In this document: positions 1 to 8,232 of the stretch, in pieces | Layout: every line of letters begins with the position of its first letter | Numbering within the stretch: the first letter of the stretch is position 1 | Assembly (NCBI GenBank): GCA_014379925.1 | Contig: JACMKY010000379.1 | Span: forward strand, 1-40,003 | DNA: 40,003 nt | Direction: 5' to 3' | DNA from: Cytophagales bacterium | Lineage (GTDB): Bacteria > Bacteroidota > Bacteroidia > Cytophagales > ES-bin-26 | Position numbers and translations under genes: made by a program | Notes under the pieces: model-generated | Database searches by the model: none | The model's input: only the letters and a program-made list of their open reading frames with translations | What the model was told of the DNA's origin: nothing

Positions 1-55
1 AACAACCCAAACATTTTTCTTTAAGCGGTTTGAGCTACCCTTTTGGTTTGTAAAC

Positions 56-110
56 CCGGGTACTTGAGCCACCTCACCGTAGGCTACAGTGGGGTGGCTC
101 AAGTACCTGG
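56..110. repeat. Large near-perfect inverted repeat (hairpin or cruciform)
   Basis: An 18-bp arm at 60-77 is answered by its reverse complement at 89-106 with one G:T-type mismatch. The pairing extends outward by four more pairs (one wobble) to 56 and 110. The 11-base centre itself holds GTAG-G-CTAC, so almost the whole 55 bp is palindromic. It lies downstream of the lipoprotein gene that ends at 176 on the minus strand, and of whatever lies left of the window. No T-run follows on either side, so it is not a classic intrinsic terminator. It could be a two-way transcription stop, an RNA-stabilising 3' structure or an extragenic palindrome. Confidence 0.75.
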
Positions 111-175
111 CTTTACATTCCGGCGGCACTCCGCTGGGCGGTAATCCGCCTCAAATAACTAGCTCAGATCGCTTT

Positions 176-949
176 TCAAGGCCTTACCTTGAACCACACG
201 CCGTTTACCCCTTGCCCCAGCGTATCGGCACGGTTTACATCCGGTTGGTAATAGTATAAAGGCGCGCCTTTGTAGGTAAGCTGTTTGTTCTGGTCGGTTC
301 GGGTAATGGTCCCGAAGTCAGTCGGGGTCAGCGAGGAAGGCAGCACCAGATTTTCTTTAAAGAAAACGGGCCAGACGGCCGCGCATCCCCCGCTGCAATT
401 ACTGACGTTGGCGGCGTCTCTGGTGAACAGGTACAAGGTTCGGCCTTGCACGTCGGATAAATAGCGGTTGCTCCCCTGCCTGGCGATCATTAACGAGTAG
501 GATTTGGCATAATACCACACCCCTCCCACGTTTTCCCCGTTGACATCGCCGGCTACCAGGTCCCGGCTGTAGAAGTACAGTGGCCACCCTTTGTAAGCCG
601 TCTGTTGCTGTCCGTCGCTGCGGGTAAAATTCGAAAAATCTGCCTTATCCAATCCCTTAGCGATCGATAAATCAGCGCTGTAGAAGAGGGGCCAGGTCGT
701 CAGACAGCCGCCGGTACAGGTGCTGGCGTTGCCTTTTACATCGGGAGAGAAAATGTACAGGGTCTTGCCCTGCGCATCGGTCAGGTATTCACCGTACCGA
801 TCATTGGTCTTTGTCTGAATGCTGGTAGGGGGTTCCACGGTGGGTTCTTTCACCTTATCGTCTTTTTTACAACTGCTGTTGAGCATCAGAATCGAACACA
901 GCAGGATGGTACAGATCTGGTTGACTTTAAACAAAGAAAAGGTTTTCAT
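176..949 (-). CDS. Lipoprotein with two Lipoprotein_15 (COG4315) repeats
   Basis: A 257-residue secreted lipoprotein. Residues 1-27 form a signal peptide ending in the lipobox LNSSC, so Cys27 is the likely lipid anchor. Two homologous repeats follow, at about 50-150 and 160-257. Each carries a Y-L-x-D-x-Q-G-x-T-L-Y-x-F core, a C-x-G-G-C pair (Cys78/Cys82 and Cys185/Cys189), a W-P motif and a final GVW. This is the pattern of the 'secreted repeat of unknown function' family (PF03640), whose biochemical role is not established. The paired cysteines suggest disulfides or redox or metal binding, but that is a guess. ATG at 949 is the natural start because the signal peptide begins there. The gene stands alone, divergent from gltX across a 380-bp gap. 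Confidence 0.88.
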   Translation of the reverse strand: MKTFSLFKVNQICTILLCSILMLNSSCKKDDKVKEPTVEPPTSIQTKTNDRYGEYLTDAQGKTLYIFSPDVKGNASTCTGGCLTTWPLFYSADLSIAKGLDKADFSNFTRSDGQQQTAYKGWPLYFYSRDLVAGDVNGENVGGVWYYAKSYSLMIARQGSNRYLSDVQGRTLYLFTRDAANVSNCSGGCAAVWPVFFKENLVLPSSLTPTDFGTITRTDQNKQLTYKGAPLYYYQPDVNRADTLGQGVNGVWFKVRP

Positions 950-1329
950 GGTGAAGAGTTTTGTGAAAAGTGGCTGGTGGATATTTTGTGCAATGGCAGG
1001 CTACCCGACAGGTAATCCAGCAAAAGGCGTCTGCAGCCGCCCGCTTGATTGCTTGTCCGCTTGACCCAAAGTGTCCGAGGAGAGGACTTATTTTTGAGCG
1101 AAACTCACCCCAGCACGGAAGTTTTCACCGTGGGGTTGCCTGGGTAAAAAATTTATCCGCCAGCGATGGCCCCAGCACGGCCATTGCCCCCGCTTGGAAC
1201 GCTGTTCATAAGTATGTAGCTTAATAGCAGCCCCTTTGGGAGTGGGGTACTTCGTACAGTATCCGTACCTTTCTCGGGCACATTTCGTACTTTTACACCG
1301 CTCGATTGGTCGGAAGTACGTAAATTTTC
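950..1329. other. Intergenic region, 380 bp, no convincing gene
   Basis: The gap separates the divergent lipoprotein gene and gltX and should hold both promoters. Short frames here have no recognisable content. A TACTTTTA element at 1288-1295 is one base off the Bacteroidota -7 consensus (TAnnTTTG) and could serve gltX, but its -33 partner is poorly placed. A small hairpin (ATGGCC/GGCCAT) sits at 1166-1184, and CCCAGCACGG occurs twice (from 1109 and 1171). I see no RNA gene. Confidence 0.5.
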
Positions 1330-2879
1330 ATGGAAAAAGAAGTTAGGGTTCGTTTTGCGCCCAGCCCGACGGGGGCTTTGCACATTGGAGGGGCGCGCAC
1401 GGCTTTGTACAATTACTTGCTGGCGCGCCAGCTGGGCGGCAAGATGCTGCTCCGGATCGAAGATACTGACCAGAACCGTTTCGTACCGGGGGCGGAGGAA
1501 TACATTCTGGAATCGCTCGACTGGCTCGGCATCCGGCTCGACGAGGGCATCCGCGAAGGCGGGCCCCACGGCCCCTACCGCCAATCGGAGCGCAAACCGA
1601 TGTACCGGCAGTATGCCCTGCGGTTGGTGGAAGAGGACAAAGCCTACTACGCCTTCGATACCCCGGCCGAGTTGGAAACGATGCGCGAACGGTTGCAGGC
1701 GGCCAAGGTTCCCAATCCGCAGTACAACGCGATCACGCGGGCGCAGATGCGCAATTCCCAGACGCTGCCGGAGAACGAGGTGAACGCGATGCTGGCGGCG
1801 GGCGAACCGTACGTAATCCGGTTGAAGGTGCCTCGCAAGGAGGAAGTTCGCCTCCACGACCTGATCCGGGGCTGGGTGATGGTGCATTCCTCCCAGATCG
1901 ACGACAAGGTGTTGATGAAATCCGACGGGATGCCCACTTACCACCTGGCCAACATCGTAGACGATCACTTGATGGGCATCACCCACGTTATTCGGGGGGA
2001 AGAGTGGCTGCCTTCGGCCCCCTGCACGTGTTGCTGTACCGCTTTCTGGGTTGGGAAGACACGATGCCCCGCTTTGCCCACCTACCGCTGTTGTTGAAGC
2101 CCGACGGCAACGGCAAGCTGAGCAAACGTGATGCCGACTTGAATGGCTTTCCCATCTTCCCCCTCGACTGGCACGGAACCGACGACCAGGGAAATCCGAC
2201 GTTTTCGTCCGGCTTCCGGGAGGCGGGTTACCTGCCCGAAGCGCTGGTCAACTTCCTGGCCTTCCAGGGTTGGAACCCCGGAACCCCGCAGGAACTCTTC
2301 TCGATGGACGAATTGGTGGAGGCGTTCAGCATCGAGCGGATCGGCAAATCCGGCACCAAGTTCGATATTCACAAGGCCAAGTGGTTCAATCAGCAATACC
2401 TGCGGGCAAAACCCGATGGTGAACTGGTGCAATACCTGGAAAAGGCGTTGGCGGAGCGCGGGATCGATTGCTCGCCGGAGAAAGCCTTGCGGATTGCTGC
2501 CCTCACCAAGGAAAGAATTACCTTTCCCCGGGAGGTCTGGACCGAGGCCGCGCTTTTTTTCGTACGTCCGTCTTCCTACGACCCCGCAGTGGTGGCGGCC
2601 AAATGGACGGGAGAAGCGGCCAACGTAATCGGTGCCTACCGGGATGCCCTGCGCGGTACGGAGCCCTGGACGGCGGAAACGGCCAAAGCCACGTTGCAGG
2701 CGGTAGCCGACCAGACAGGCGTGAAAATGGGCAAGGTATTGCCCGCGCTGCGGATCGTCGTTACGGGGGGCAACGCCGGGCCGGACCTGATGCAAACCAT
2801 CGAGATCATCGGCAAAGAAGAACTCATTATCCGGATCGACCACGCGCTGGCCACGTTGAACGGTCCCGTCGCTTCCTGA
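1330..2879 (+). CDS. gltX: Glutamate--tRNA ligase GltX, reading frame broken by a missing base
   Basis: Class I aminoacyl-tRNA synthetase that charges tRNA-Glu in the cytoplasm. The first frame runs from ATG 1330 and has the HIGH-type signature HIGG at residues 18-21. The second frame ends at the TGA at 2877-2879 and has the KMSKS-type loop KLSKR (2115-2129). The two halves belong together: the protein match passes from the first frame to the third at a run of five C at 2018-2022, where the family pattern needs Pro-Leu-His next. One additional C restores an unbroken protein of 516 residues, the normal length for Bacteroidota GltX. The gene is normally essential, so a sequencing or assembly error in the homopolymer is at least as likely as a real mutation. 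If the base really is absent, the product stops at about 255 residues without the KMSKS loop or anticodon-binding domain. The 72-residue gene follows 61 bp later on the same strand. Confidence 0.9.
2018..2022 (+). other. gltX: Frameshift site in gltX (run of five C)
   Basis: Upstream of this run the protein match is in the frame of 1330. Downstream it continues one frame over, with the sequence PLHVLLYRFLGW expected after EEWLPSA. Six C instead of five would join them exactly with no other change. No slippery heptamer, stem-loop or internal stop typical of programmed frameshifting stands out here. Confidence 0.85.
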
Positions 2880-2940
2880 GTGAATCCACGCATCCGGACG
2901 AAATCCGAATTCATTTCACTACCCATCAACCCCATTCGCC

Positions 2941-3159
2941 ATGACCAAGAAGAAAGAAACCAAGCAACCGCCCAAGTCCGAAAAACCGAAGGTGAATCCT
3001 GAACTGGCCGGTTTCGACATCCAGATCAATTCCTTCGGCGAAATCACGACCAGCTTCGACATTGACAAGATCAATTCCTTTCTCAACACCCACGTGGACG
3101 ACAAGAAACTCCGGGACCGGGAGGACTTGCCGGAAATCAAAAAGAAAAAAAAAGGATAA
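2941..3159 (+). CDS. Small lysine-rich conserved protein of unknown function
   Basis: A 72-residue protein with basic ends (K-rich residues 1-20 and a final KKKKKG) around a folded-looking core with the motifs GFDIQINSFGEI and FDIDKINSFLN. The pattern resembles a short hypothetical protein that I recall as widespread in Cytophagales, but I know of no function. There is no signal peptide or membrane segment, so it is probably cytosolic and may bind nucleic acid or ribosomes; that is inference from charge only. It starts at ATG 2941, 61 bp after gltX and 83 bp before the AIM24 gene, on the same strand, so the three may be co-transcribed. Confidence 0.75.
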   Translation: MTKKKETKQPPKSEKPKVNPELAGFDIQINSFGEITTSFDIDKINSFLNTHVDDKKLRDREDLPEIKKKKKG

Positions 3160-3242
3160 CGTCCCGAGCCCGAACGCGGCAAACGCGCGGTGGCTGACTT
3201 TTCTGGCCCATTTACACCCTTGTTCACCAAAAGCCTCAGGTT

Positions 3243-4013
3243 ATGAATTCGCACGAAATAGACTACAAGATCATCGGGGACGACATTCAGATCGTTGAAA
3301 TCGAGTTGGACCCCGACGAGACGGTGATCGCCGAGGCGGGAGCCATGCTCTTCATGGAAGAAGGCATTACCTTCGAAGCCAAAATGGGCGATGGCTCGCA
3401 GCCCAACCAAGGATTCATGGGCAAGTTGCTGCAGGCTGGCTCGCGGCTGATTACCGGTGAATCACTGTTCATGACGCACTTCACCAACCGGGGGGCGGGC
3501 AAGCGCAAGGTGGCATTCACGGCACCGTATCCGGGAACGGTTATTCCGCTGAGTTTGTCCGGGCTTCCCGACCACCAGCTCATCGCCCAGCGCGATTCCT
3601 TCCTCTGCGCCGCGTTGGGTACCAAGATTTCCCTCCATTTCAACCAGAAGATCGGCTCGGGTTTATTCGGAGGCGAGGGGTTCATCCTGCAGAAACTACA
3701 GGGTGACGGACTGGCTTTCGTACACGCGGGCGGTACGGTGATCGAACGCTACCTCAACAACGAAACATTGCGCGTGGACACGGGCTGCGTGGTGGCCATG
3801 GAGTCAACCATTGGTTTCGACATCCAAAGGTCGGGTGGCCTACGGTCCATGGTATTCGGGGGCGAAGGCGTTTTCCTGGCGACCCTGCAGGGAACCGGCC
3901 GGGTTTGGATCCAGTCGATGCCCATCTCCAAGTTGGTTCAGGCGCTGGCTCCCTACGGCCGCAACAGCGGCAAGGAAGGAGGCTCCCTGTTGGGTGGCCT
4001 GCTGAACGATTGA
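3243..4013 (+). CDS. AIM24 / TIGR00266 family protein
   Basis: A 256-residue protein that matches the AIM24 family (PF01987, TIGR00266) along its full length. Typical features are the opening strand (YKIIGDDIQIVEIELDPDETVIAEAGAM, split here by eye), the central G-rich stretch GSGLFGGEGFILQKLQG, the segment DTGCVVAM, and the closing GGSLLGGLLND. The fold is a trimeric beta-roll related to the tryptophan RNA-binding attenuator. Bacterial members have no firmly known activity; the yeast namesake supports mitochondrial inner-membrane architecture. No signal peptide is seen. It ends 21 bp before the convergent rhodanese gene, with no clear terminator between them. Confidence 0.88.
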   Translation: MNSHEIDYKIIGDDIQIVEIELDPDETVIAEAGAMLFMEEGITFEAKMGDGSQPNQGFMGKLLQAGSRLITGESLFMTHFTNRGAGKRKVAFTAPYPGTVIPLSLSGLPDHQLIAQRDSFLCAALGTKISLHFNQKIGSGLFGGEGFILQKLQGDGLAFVHAGGTVIERYLNNETLRVDTGCVVAMESTIGFDIQRSGGLRSMVFGGEGVFLATLQGTGRVWIQSMPISKLVQALAPYGRNSGKEGGSLLGGLLND

Positions 4014-4034
4014 CGGGTGCTTCGAGAGAGGGAA

Positions 4035-4361
4035 TCAGTATTGGCGCATCTTCGTGTCCACCTCCGTTGCCCAGGCGTGAATGCCGCCCGACAGGCTGAC
4101 GACGTTGCGAAACCCGCAGGTTTTCACCAGGTACTTGACCACCAGTTCGCTCCGCACTCCGTGGTGACAGTACACGACCGTGGGCAAGTAACGGTCGAGC
4201 GCGGGTGCCTGGTCGGGAATGCGCTGCAGGGGAATCCGCACGGCATCGGGCAGGTGACAAATGCGGCATTCGTAAGGCTCCCGGACATCGATCAGGCGCA
4301 ACGGATCGTTGTTCCGCAGCTTTTCCTTTAGTTCAGCGGCCGATATGGTGGTTAGGTTCAT
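4035..4361 (-). CDS. Single-domain rhodanese-like protein
   Basis: A 108-residue single rhodanese domain, a sulfurtransferase fold that carries sulfur as a cysteine persulfide. The active-site loop CHHGVRS (65-71 from the chosen start) supplies the catalytic Cys65. The usual upstream LIDVREPYE motif and the final GGIHAW motif are both present, so the domain looks complete and active. I chose ATG 4361 over the in-frame GTG at 4373 because it fits the usual domain start. The protein is probably cytosolic and may feed sulfur to thiolation or detoxify cyanide or sulfide; the substrate cannot be told. It is convergent with the AIM24 gene and divergent from gldD. Confidence 0.88.
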   Translation of the reverse strand: MNLTTISAAELKEKLRNNDPLRLIDVREPYECRICHLPDAVRIPLQRIPDQAPALDRYLPTVVYCHHGVRSELVVKYLVKTCGFRNVVSLSGGIHAWATEVDTKMRQY

Positions 4362-4481
4362 TGACTGGCTCACGTTCGAAATTGGGGCGGGACCGGATGA
4401 CTAAGCAACTGGATTTTCATAAAATTAGTATCCATCTCCCCAAACTCTTCCTCGATTAATTACCTTGCTGGTACATTTGTC

Positions 4482-5120
4482 ATGATCGTGCCCAAATCCC
4501 ACTCGATTGCCCTTTTCAACCGACTGATTGCGTTATCTATTGCCTGGGTGGGCCTCGGTGGCTGTTCGGAAGAAGGGTACGCGCCCAAACCCAAAGGATA
4601 CAACCGCATCGACCTTCCCGCGCACGCTTATATTGTACTGAAAGAGCCGCATCCTTACGTGTTCGAGCATTCCCGCTCCGCCGAAATCCTCAAGGACACG
4701 TTCGGCAATGCCGAGCCGGATTGGATCCACGTCCATTATCCCGCCTTGCGGGCCAACGTACAGATTACCTACAAGCTGATTCGCAACGATCCCAAGCGAT
4801 TGGCCGAAATGATCAACGATGCCCACAAGCTGGCTTCCAAGCACCAGGTCAAAGCGGATGCCATTGAAGAGTCGGTCATGAAAACAGCCAACGGCAAGAC
4901 GGCGGCGCTTTTTGAATTGAGCGGCGACGTGCCCAGTCAGTTTCAATTCTACATCACGGACTCCACAACCCATTTCCTGCGCGGGGCCTTGTACTTCCCA
5001 ACTGCCACGCAGAACGACTCGCTCGCCCCCGTGATCGAGTACGTAAAAGAAGACATCATTCATTTGTTGAATACCACCCGTTGGAAAGATCAGCGGGCGG
5101 GCGTGCCGGTTTGGCGATGA
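4482..5120 (+). CDS. gldD: Gliding motility lipoprotein GldD
   Basis: A 212-residue lipoprotein. It has a hydrophobic signal sequence with lipobox GLGGC (Cys28), followed directly by the GldD hallmark YAPKPKGYNRIDLP. The rest (LRGALYFP, APVIEYVKEDIIHLLNT) also follows the family. In Flavobacterium johnsoniae GldD is needed for gliding and for type IX secretion-dependent traits, and it is anchored at the cell envelope. Its usual partner gldE is not beside it. A TACATTTG element at 4472-4479 matches the Bacteroidota -7 consensus but lies only 3 bp before the ATG, so either it is fortuitous or translation starts further in. recG follows after about 50 bp and may be co-transcribed. Confidence 0.92.
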   Translation: MIVPKSHSIALFNRLIALSIAWVGLGGCSEEGYAPKPKGYNRIDLPAHAYIVLKEPHPYVFEHSRSAEILKDTFGNAEPDWIHVHYPALRANVQITYKLIRNDPKRLAEMINDAHKLASKHQVKADAIEESVMKTANGKTAALFELSGDVPSQFQFYITDSTTHFLRGALYFPTATQNDSLAPVIEYVKEDIIHLLNTTRWKDQRAGVPVWR

Positions 5121-5177
5121 CCGTTCCACGTCCTTTAAAGGTGTCGGCCGGAAGTTTGTATTGACAATGTGCTGCCC

Positions 5178-7280
5178 ATGGCCGAGAGAAAAAATTTTTT
5201 CGATACCCGCGTCGAATTTCTCAAAGGAATCGGCCCCCAAAAAGCGGTTATACTGAACAAGGAGCTGAACATTTTCACGTACGGTGACCTGATCCAATAC
5301 TACCCCTTCCGTTACGAAGACCGTACCCGTTTCTACGCGATCGAAGAGGTAACCGATTCCATGCCCCACGTCCAGGTAAAAGGCCGACTCAAGTTCTGGG
5401 AGATGGTGGGCGAAGGGCACAAGAGCCGCCTGGTGGCTTACTTGACCGATGGCACGGGGGAGATGGAACTGGTCTGGTTTCAGGGAGCCCATTGGCTGAG
5501 CAAAAGCCTGAAGCGGGACCTTGACTACGTGGTGTTCGGCAAACCTTCCTCCTTCATGGGGAAACCCAACATTGCCCATCCCGAACTGGAACCCCTGGAC
5601 GGCGAAAACGCCAAGGGAGGGTACCTGCAACCCGTTTATAACCTGACCGAAAAACTTCGCCGGAAATTCCTGGACAGCAAAACCTTGGGTAAGATGCTGC
5701 GTCAGCTCCTGGACATTGCGTTGCCCCACGTCCGGGAGACCCTGCCGGCCGACCTGCTCGCTCAGCACCGTCTGCTTTCCAAGCCGGAGGCCCTGCTTCA
5801 CGTTCATTTCCCGAAGGACCAGGCGTGGCTCCACGCCGCCATCGGTCGGCTCAAATTCGAGGAGTTGTTTTACAACCAACTCAAACTGATCAAACAAAAA
5901 CTTCTGCGTCGGGTGGATTACGCCGGCCAGGTCTTCAAAACCATTCCTACCCTCAATACCTTCTACAAGGAACACCTGACCTTTGACCTGACCAACGCCC
6001 AGAAGCGGGTGATCCGGGAGATCTACGCCGACGTGACTTCGGGCAAGCAAATGAACCGCCTCCTGCAGGGTGACGTGGGCAGCGGCAAAACCATCGTGGC
6101 CTTCATCACGATGCTGATGGCCACCGACAACGGGGCGCAGGCTTGCCTGATGGCGCCCACGGAAATCCTGACGGATCAACATTACACCGGATTGAGGGAA
6201 TACGCGGACGTGCTGGGCATCGGAATCGCCAAGCTGACCGGCTCCACCAAGACCAAGCAACGACGGGCAATTGCCGAACAACTGCTGAACGGGGAGTTGA
6301 AGATCGTGGTAGGAACGCACGCCCTGCTGGAAGAAAATGTGCAATTCAACAACCTGGGTCTGTGCGTGATTGACGAACAGCACCGATTCGGCGTGGCACA
6401 GAGGGCCAAACTCTGGAACAAGAACCCGGACGTGTATCCCCACATCCTGGTGATGACGGCCACACCCATTCCCCGTACCCTGGCGATGACCCTCTACGGT
6501 GACTTGGACGTGTCGGTTATCGATGAATTACCGGCCGGTCGCAAGCCCATTAAAACCGTCCACCGCTACGACTCCCACCGCCAGCGCGTGTTTGGTTTCA
6601 TGAAGGAGGAAATCCAGAAGGGACGGCAAGTATACGTGGTGTATCCGCTGATCGAAGAATCGGAGAAAGTAGATTTCAAGTACCTGACTGACGGTTACGA
6701 AAGCATTGTACGGGCCTTTCCGGAATACTACATCAGCATTGTGCATGGCAGAATGAAATCGGGTGACAAGGAATACGAAATGCAGCGTTTTCAGCGCCGG
6801 GAAACGCAGATTATGGTGGCCACTACGGTAATCGAAGTAGGCGTCAACGTACCCAATGCCTCCGTAATGGTGGTGGAAAGTGCCGAACGCTTCGGCTTGG
6901 CGCAACTGCATCAGTTACGGGGCCGCGTGGGCCGGGGAGCCGAGCAATCCTATTGCATCCTGATGACGGACTACAAACTTGGCAAAGAGAGCCGCGCCCG
7001 CATTGAAACGCTGGTGCGCACCAACGATGGCTTCGAGATCGCCGACGCCGACCTCAACCTGCGCGGACCGGGTGATCTGGCGGGTACCCAGCAAAGTGGG
7101 GTACTGGATTTGCTCATTGCTGATTTGGCCAAGGACGGGGATATCCTGAAAACGGCCCGCGAAGCCGCTCAGAAAATGCTGGAGGAAGATCCCGACTTGT
7201 CCTCCCTAAAAAATACACCCGTGTACGAACACATTCAATCGCTCCGAAAGGAAGAAAGCAACTGGGCAAGAATCAGTTAA
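5178..7280 (+). CDS. recG: ATP-dependent DNA helicase RecG
   Basis: A 700-residue superfamily 2 helicase that regresses stalled replication forks and branch-migrates Holliday junctions. The N-terminal wedge/OB part (about 1-230) begins with the FLKGIGPQKA motif. Walker A is GDVGSGKT (298-305) and the DExH box is DEQH (399-402). The TATPIPRTLAMTLYGDLDVS block, QLRGRVGRG and the C-terminal RGPGDLAGTQQSG motif are all intact. A GTG at 5169 would add three residues. I prefer ATG 5178 because the conserved N-terminus (NFFDTRVEFLKG) begins just after it. The gene closes at a strong hairpin terminator. Full length and normal motifs suggest a working enzyme. Confidence 0.95.
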   Translation: MAERKNFFDTRVEFLKGIGPQKAVILNKELNIFTYGDLIQYYPFRYEDRTRFYAIEEVTDSMPHVQVKGRLKFWEMVGEGHKSRLVAYLTDGTGEMELVWFQGAHWLSKSLKRDLDYVVFGKPSSFMGKPNIAHPELEPLDGENAKGGYLQPVYNLTEKLRRKFLDSKTLGKMLRQLLDIALPHVRETLPADLLAQHRLLSKPEALLHVHFPKDQAWLHAAIGRLKFEELFYNQLKLIKQKLLRRVDYAGQVFKTIPTLNTFYKEHLTFDLTNAQKRVIREIYADVTSGKQMNRLLQGDVGSGKTIVAFITMLMATDNGAQACLMAPTEILTDQHYTGLREYADVLGIGIAKLTGSTKTKQRRAIAEQLLNGELKIVVGTHALLEENVQFNNLGLCVIDEQHRFGVAQRAKLWNKNPDVYPHILVMTATPIPRTLAMTLYGDLDVSVIDELPAGRKPIKTVHRYDSHRQRVFGFMKEEIQKGRQVYVVYPLIEESEKVDFKYLTDGYESIVRAFPEYYISIVHGRMKSGDKEYEMQRFQRRETQIMVATTVIEVGVNVPNASVMVVESAERFGLAQLHQLRGRVGRGAEQSYCILMTDYKLGKESRARIETLVRTNDGFEIADADLNLRGPGDLAGTQQSGVLDLLIADLAKDGDILKTAREAAQKMLEEDPDLSSLKNTPVYEHIQSLRKEESNWARIS

Positions 7281-7282
7281 AA

Positions 7283-7316
7283 AAAAGCAACACCCCCGGT
7301 TGAGGGTGTTGCTTTT
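7283..7316. terminator. Two-way intrinsic terminator between recG and the DUF4142 gene
   Basis: A 13-bp perfect stem (AAAAGCAACACCC paired with GGGTGTTGCTTTT) with an 8-base loop. It starts a few bases after the recG stop. On the + strand it ends in four T. On the minus strand it ends in a run of at least eight T (the A-run at 7279-7286), so it should also stop transcripts of the convergent DUF4142 gene. Confidence 0.9.
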
Positions 7317-7362
7317 GATCCTTGATGAATAGCTGATGAAGGGTGCAGGGTCCGCTGTTTTG

Positions 7363-8232
7363 TCAATTCTTCGATTTGGTACCGGCCGCACTGCCACCCA
7401 GGGAAGCGGACAGTTTGGTCGCCATCGATTTGTGCTCCTTCAATACGGGCATTTGCTCTTTCACCCAACCTTTCAACTGGGCATTGGTACCCTCCTGCTG
7501 GTACTTCTCCAGCAGACGGATGATCAGATTATGGTCTTTCAAGGCTTGTTGCACGTACTGACGATCGAAAGCGGTTCCGTTCAGCGCTTCCATTTTGTTT
7601 TTGATGTCCAGGTAAGTTCCGGACAATTTCAGCGAAACGCTGGGTTTGGGCGGTTGCGCCACGGCAGGACGATCAGTAGACACGGCAACGGTGCTGTCGT
7701 TGTTGGTTCCCGTTGACGAACGCACTGTCGAGTCAGTCGGTGCCGACCCAGTGGAATCCATTCCGGTCCGCTCGCCGGTGCCCGCACCACTCGCCGTACC
7801 CGAGCCCACTCCCATCCCACTCTGAGAAGAATCCATTTTCATTGCGGTGCTGGCCGTATCCGAGCCGTCCCCGTACTGCGTTCCGTTCAGGATCGCCGTC
7901 AGTTTGTTGTTGGCAGCGGTATGGTCCTCAATCATTCGTTGGGCAAAATTCTTTACTTTGTCCGACTGGGAATTCTGCAAAGCCACTTGGGCGAATTCGA
8001 TTTCGGCGACCCCGATCGCGAGCGACCTTTTCATGAAAAGAGTATCTTCGTTGGCTCCGGTTGCGGAGGCCATACCACCGGACCCGGGGGTTTGGTTGAT
8101 TCTGGAGGAACGGGTTTCCCCTTTTGCCGGGGCAGCAGGCTTACTTTGGGCCAGTAAGGGTGCACTGTGCACCGTATACAACCCCATTGCTAAACACGCA
8201 AAGGAGGCCCAGTTCTTGATGTTTCTTTTCAT
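7363..8232 (-). CDS. Secreted DUF4142 protein with a low-complexity insert
   Basis: A 289-residue protein with a cleavable signal peptide (about 1-29, ending PLLAQ) and no lipobox cysteine. The DUF4142 four-helix domain (PF13628, distantly ferritin-like, function unknown) appears in two pieces. Residues about 62-116 hold SLAIGVAEIEFAQVALQNS and the helix with FAQRMIEDH. Residues about 200-275 hold FDRQYVQQALKDHN and KGWVKEQMPVLKEH. Between them, residues about 120-197 are almost only Ser, Thr, Gly, Asp and Ala, with no bulky core residues. The insert looks like a flexible loop grown between helices 2 and 3. The domain is usually periplasmic. The ATG at 8232 directly precedes the signal peptide. 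Confidence 0.85.
   Translation of the reverse strand: MKRNIKNWASFACLAMGLYTVHSAPLLAQSKPAAPAKGETRSSRINQTPGSGGMASATGANEDTLFMKRSLAIGVAEIEFAQVALQNSQSDKVKNFAQRMIEDHTAANNKLTAILNGTQYGDGSDTASTAMKMDSSQSGMGVGSGTASGAGTGERTGMDSTGSAPTDSTVRSSTGTNNDSTVAVSTDRPAVAQPPKPSVSLKLSGTYLDIKNKMEALNGTAFDRQYVQQALKDHNLIIRLLEKYQQEGTNAQLKGWVKEQMPVLKEHKSMATKLSASLGGSAAGTKSKN

Noticed and set aside
4472..4479. A perfect TACATTTG -7 element just before gldD
   Set aside because: It lies 3 bp before the start codon, so transcription would begin past the ATG. The motif is short enough to occur by chance about ten times per strand in 40 kb.
4533..6443. A 636-codon open frame on the minus strand opposite gldD and recG
   Set aside because: It spans two real genes and the gap between them, with no domain signature; an antisense shadow.
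5178..7280. RecG and Mfd both near a possible origin, as a repair cluster
   Set aside because: They are about 28 kb apart with unrelated genes between them; no functional cluster is supported.
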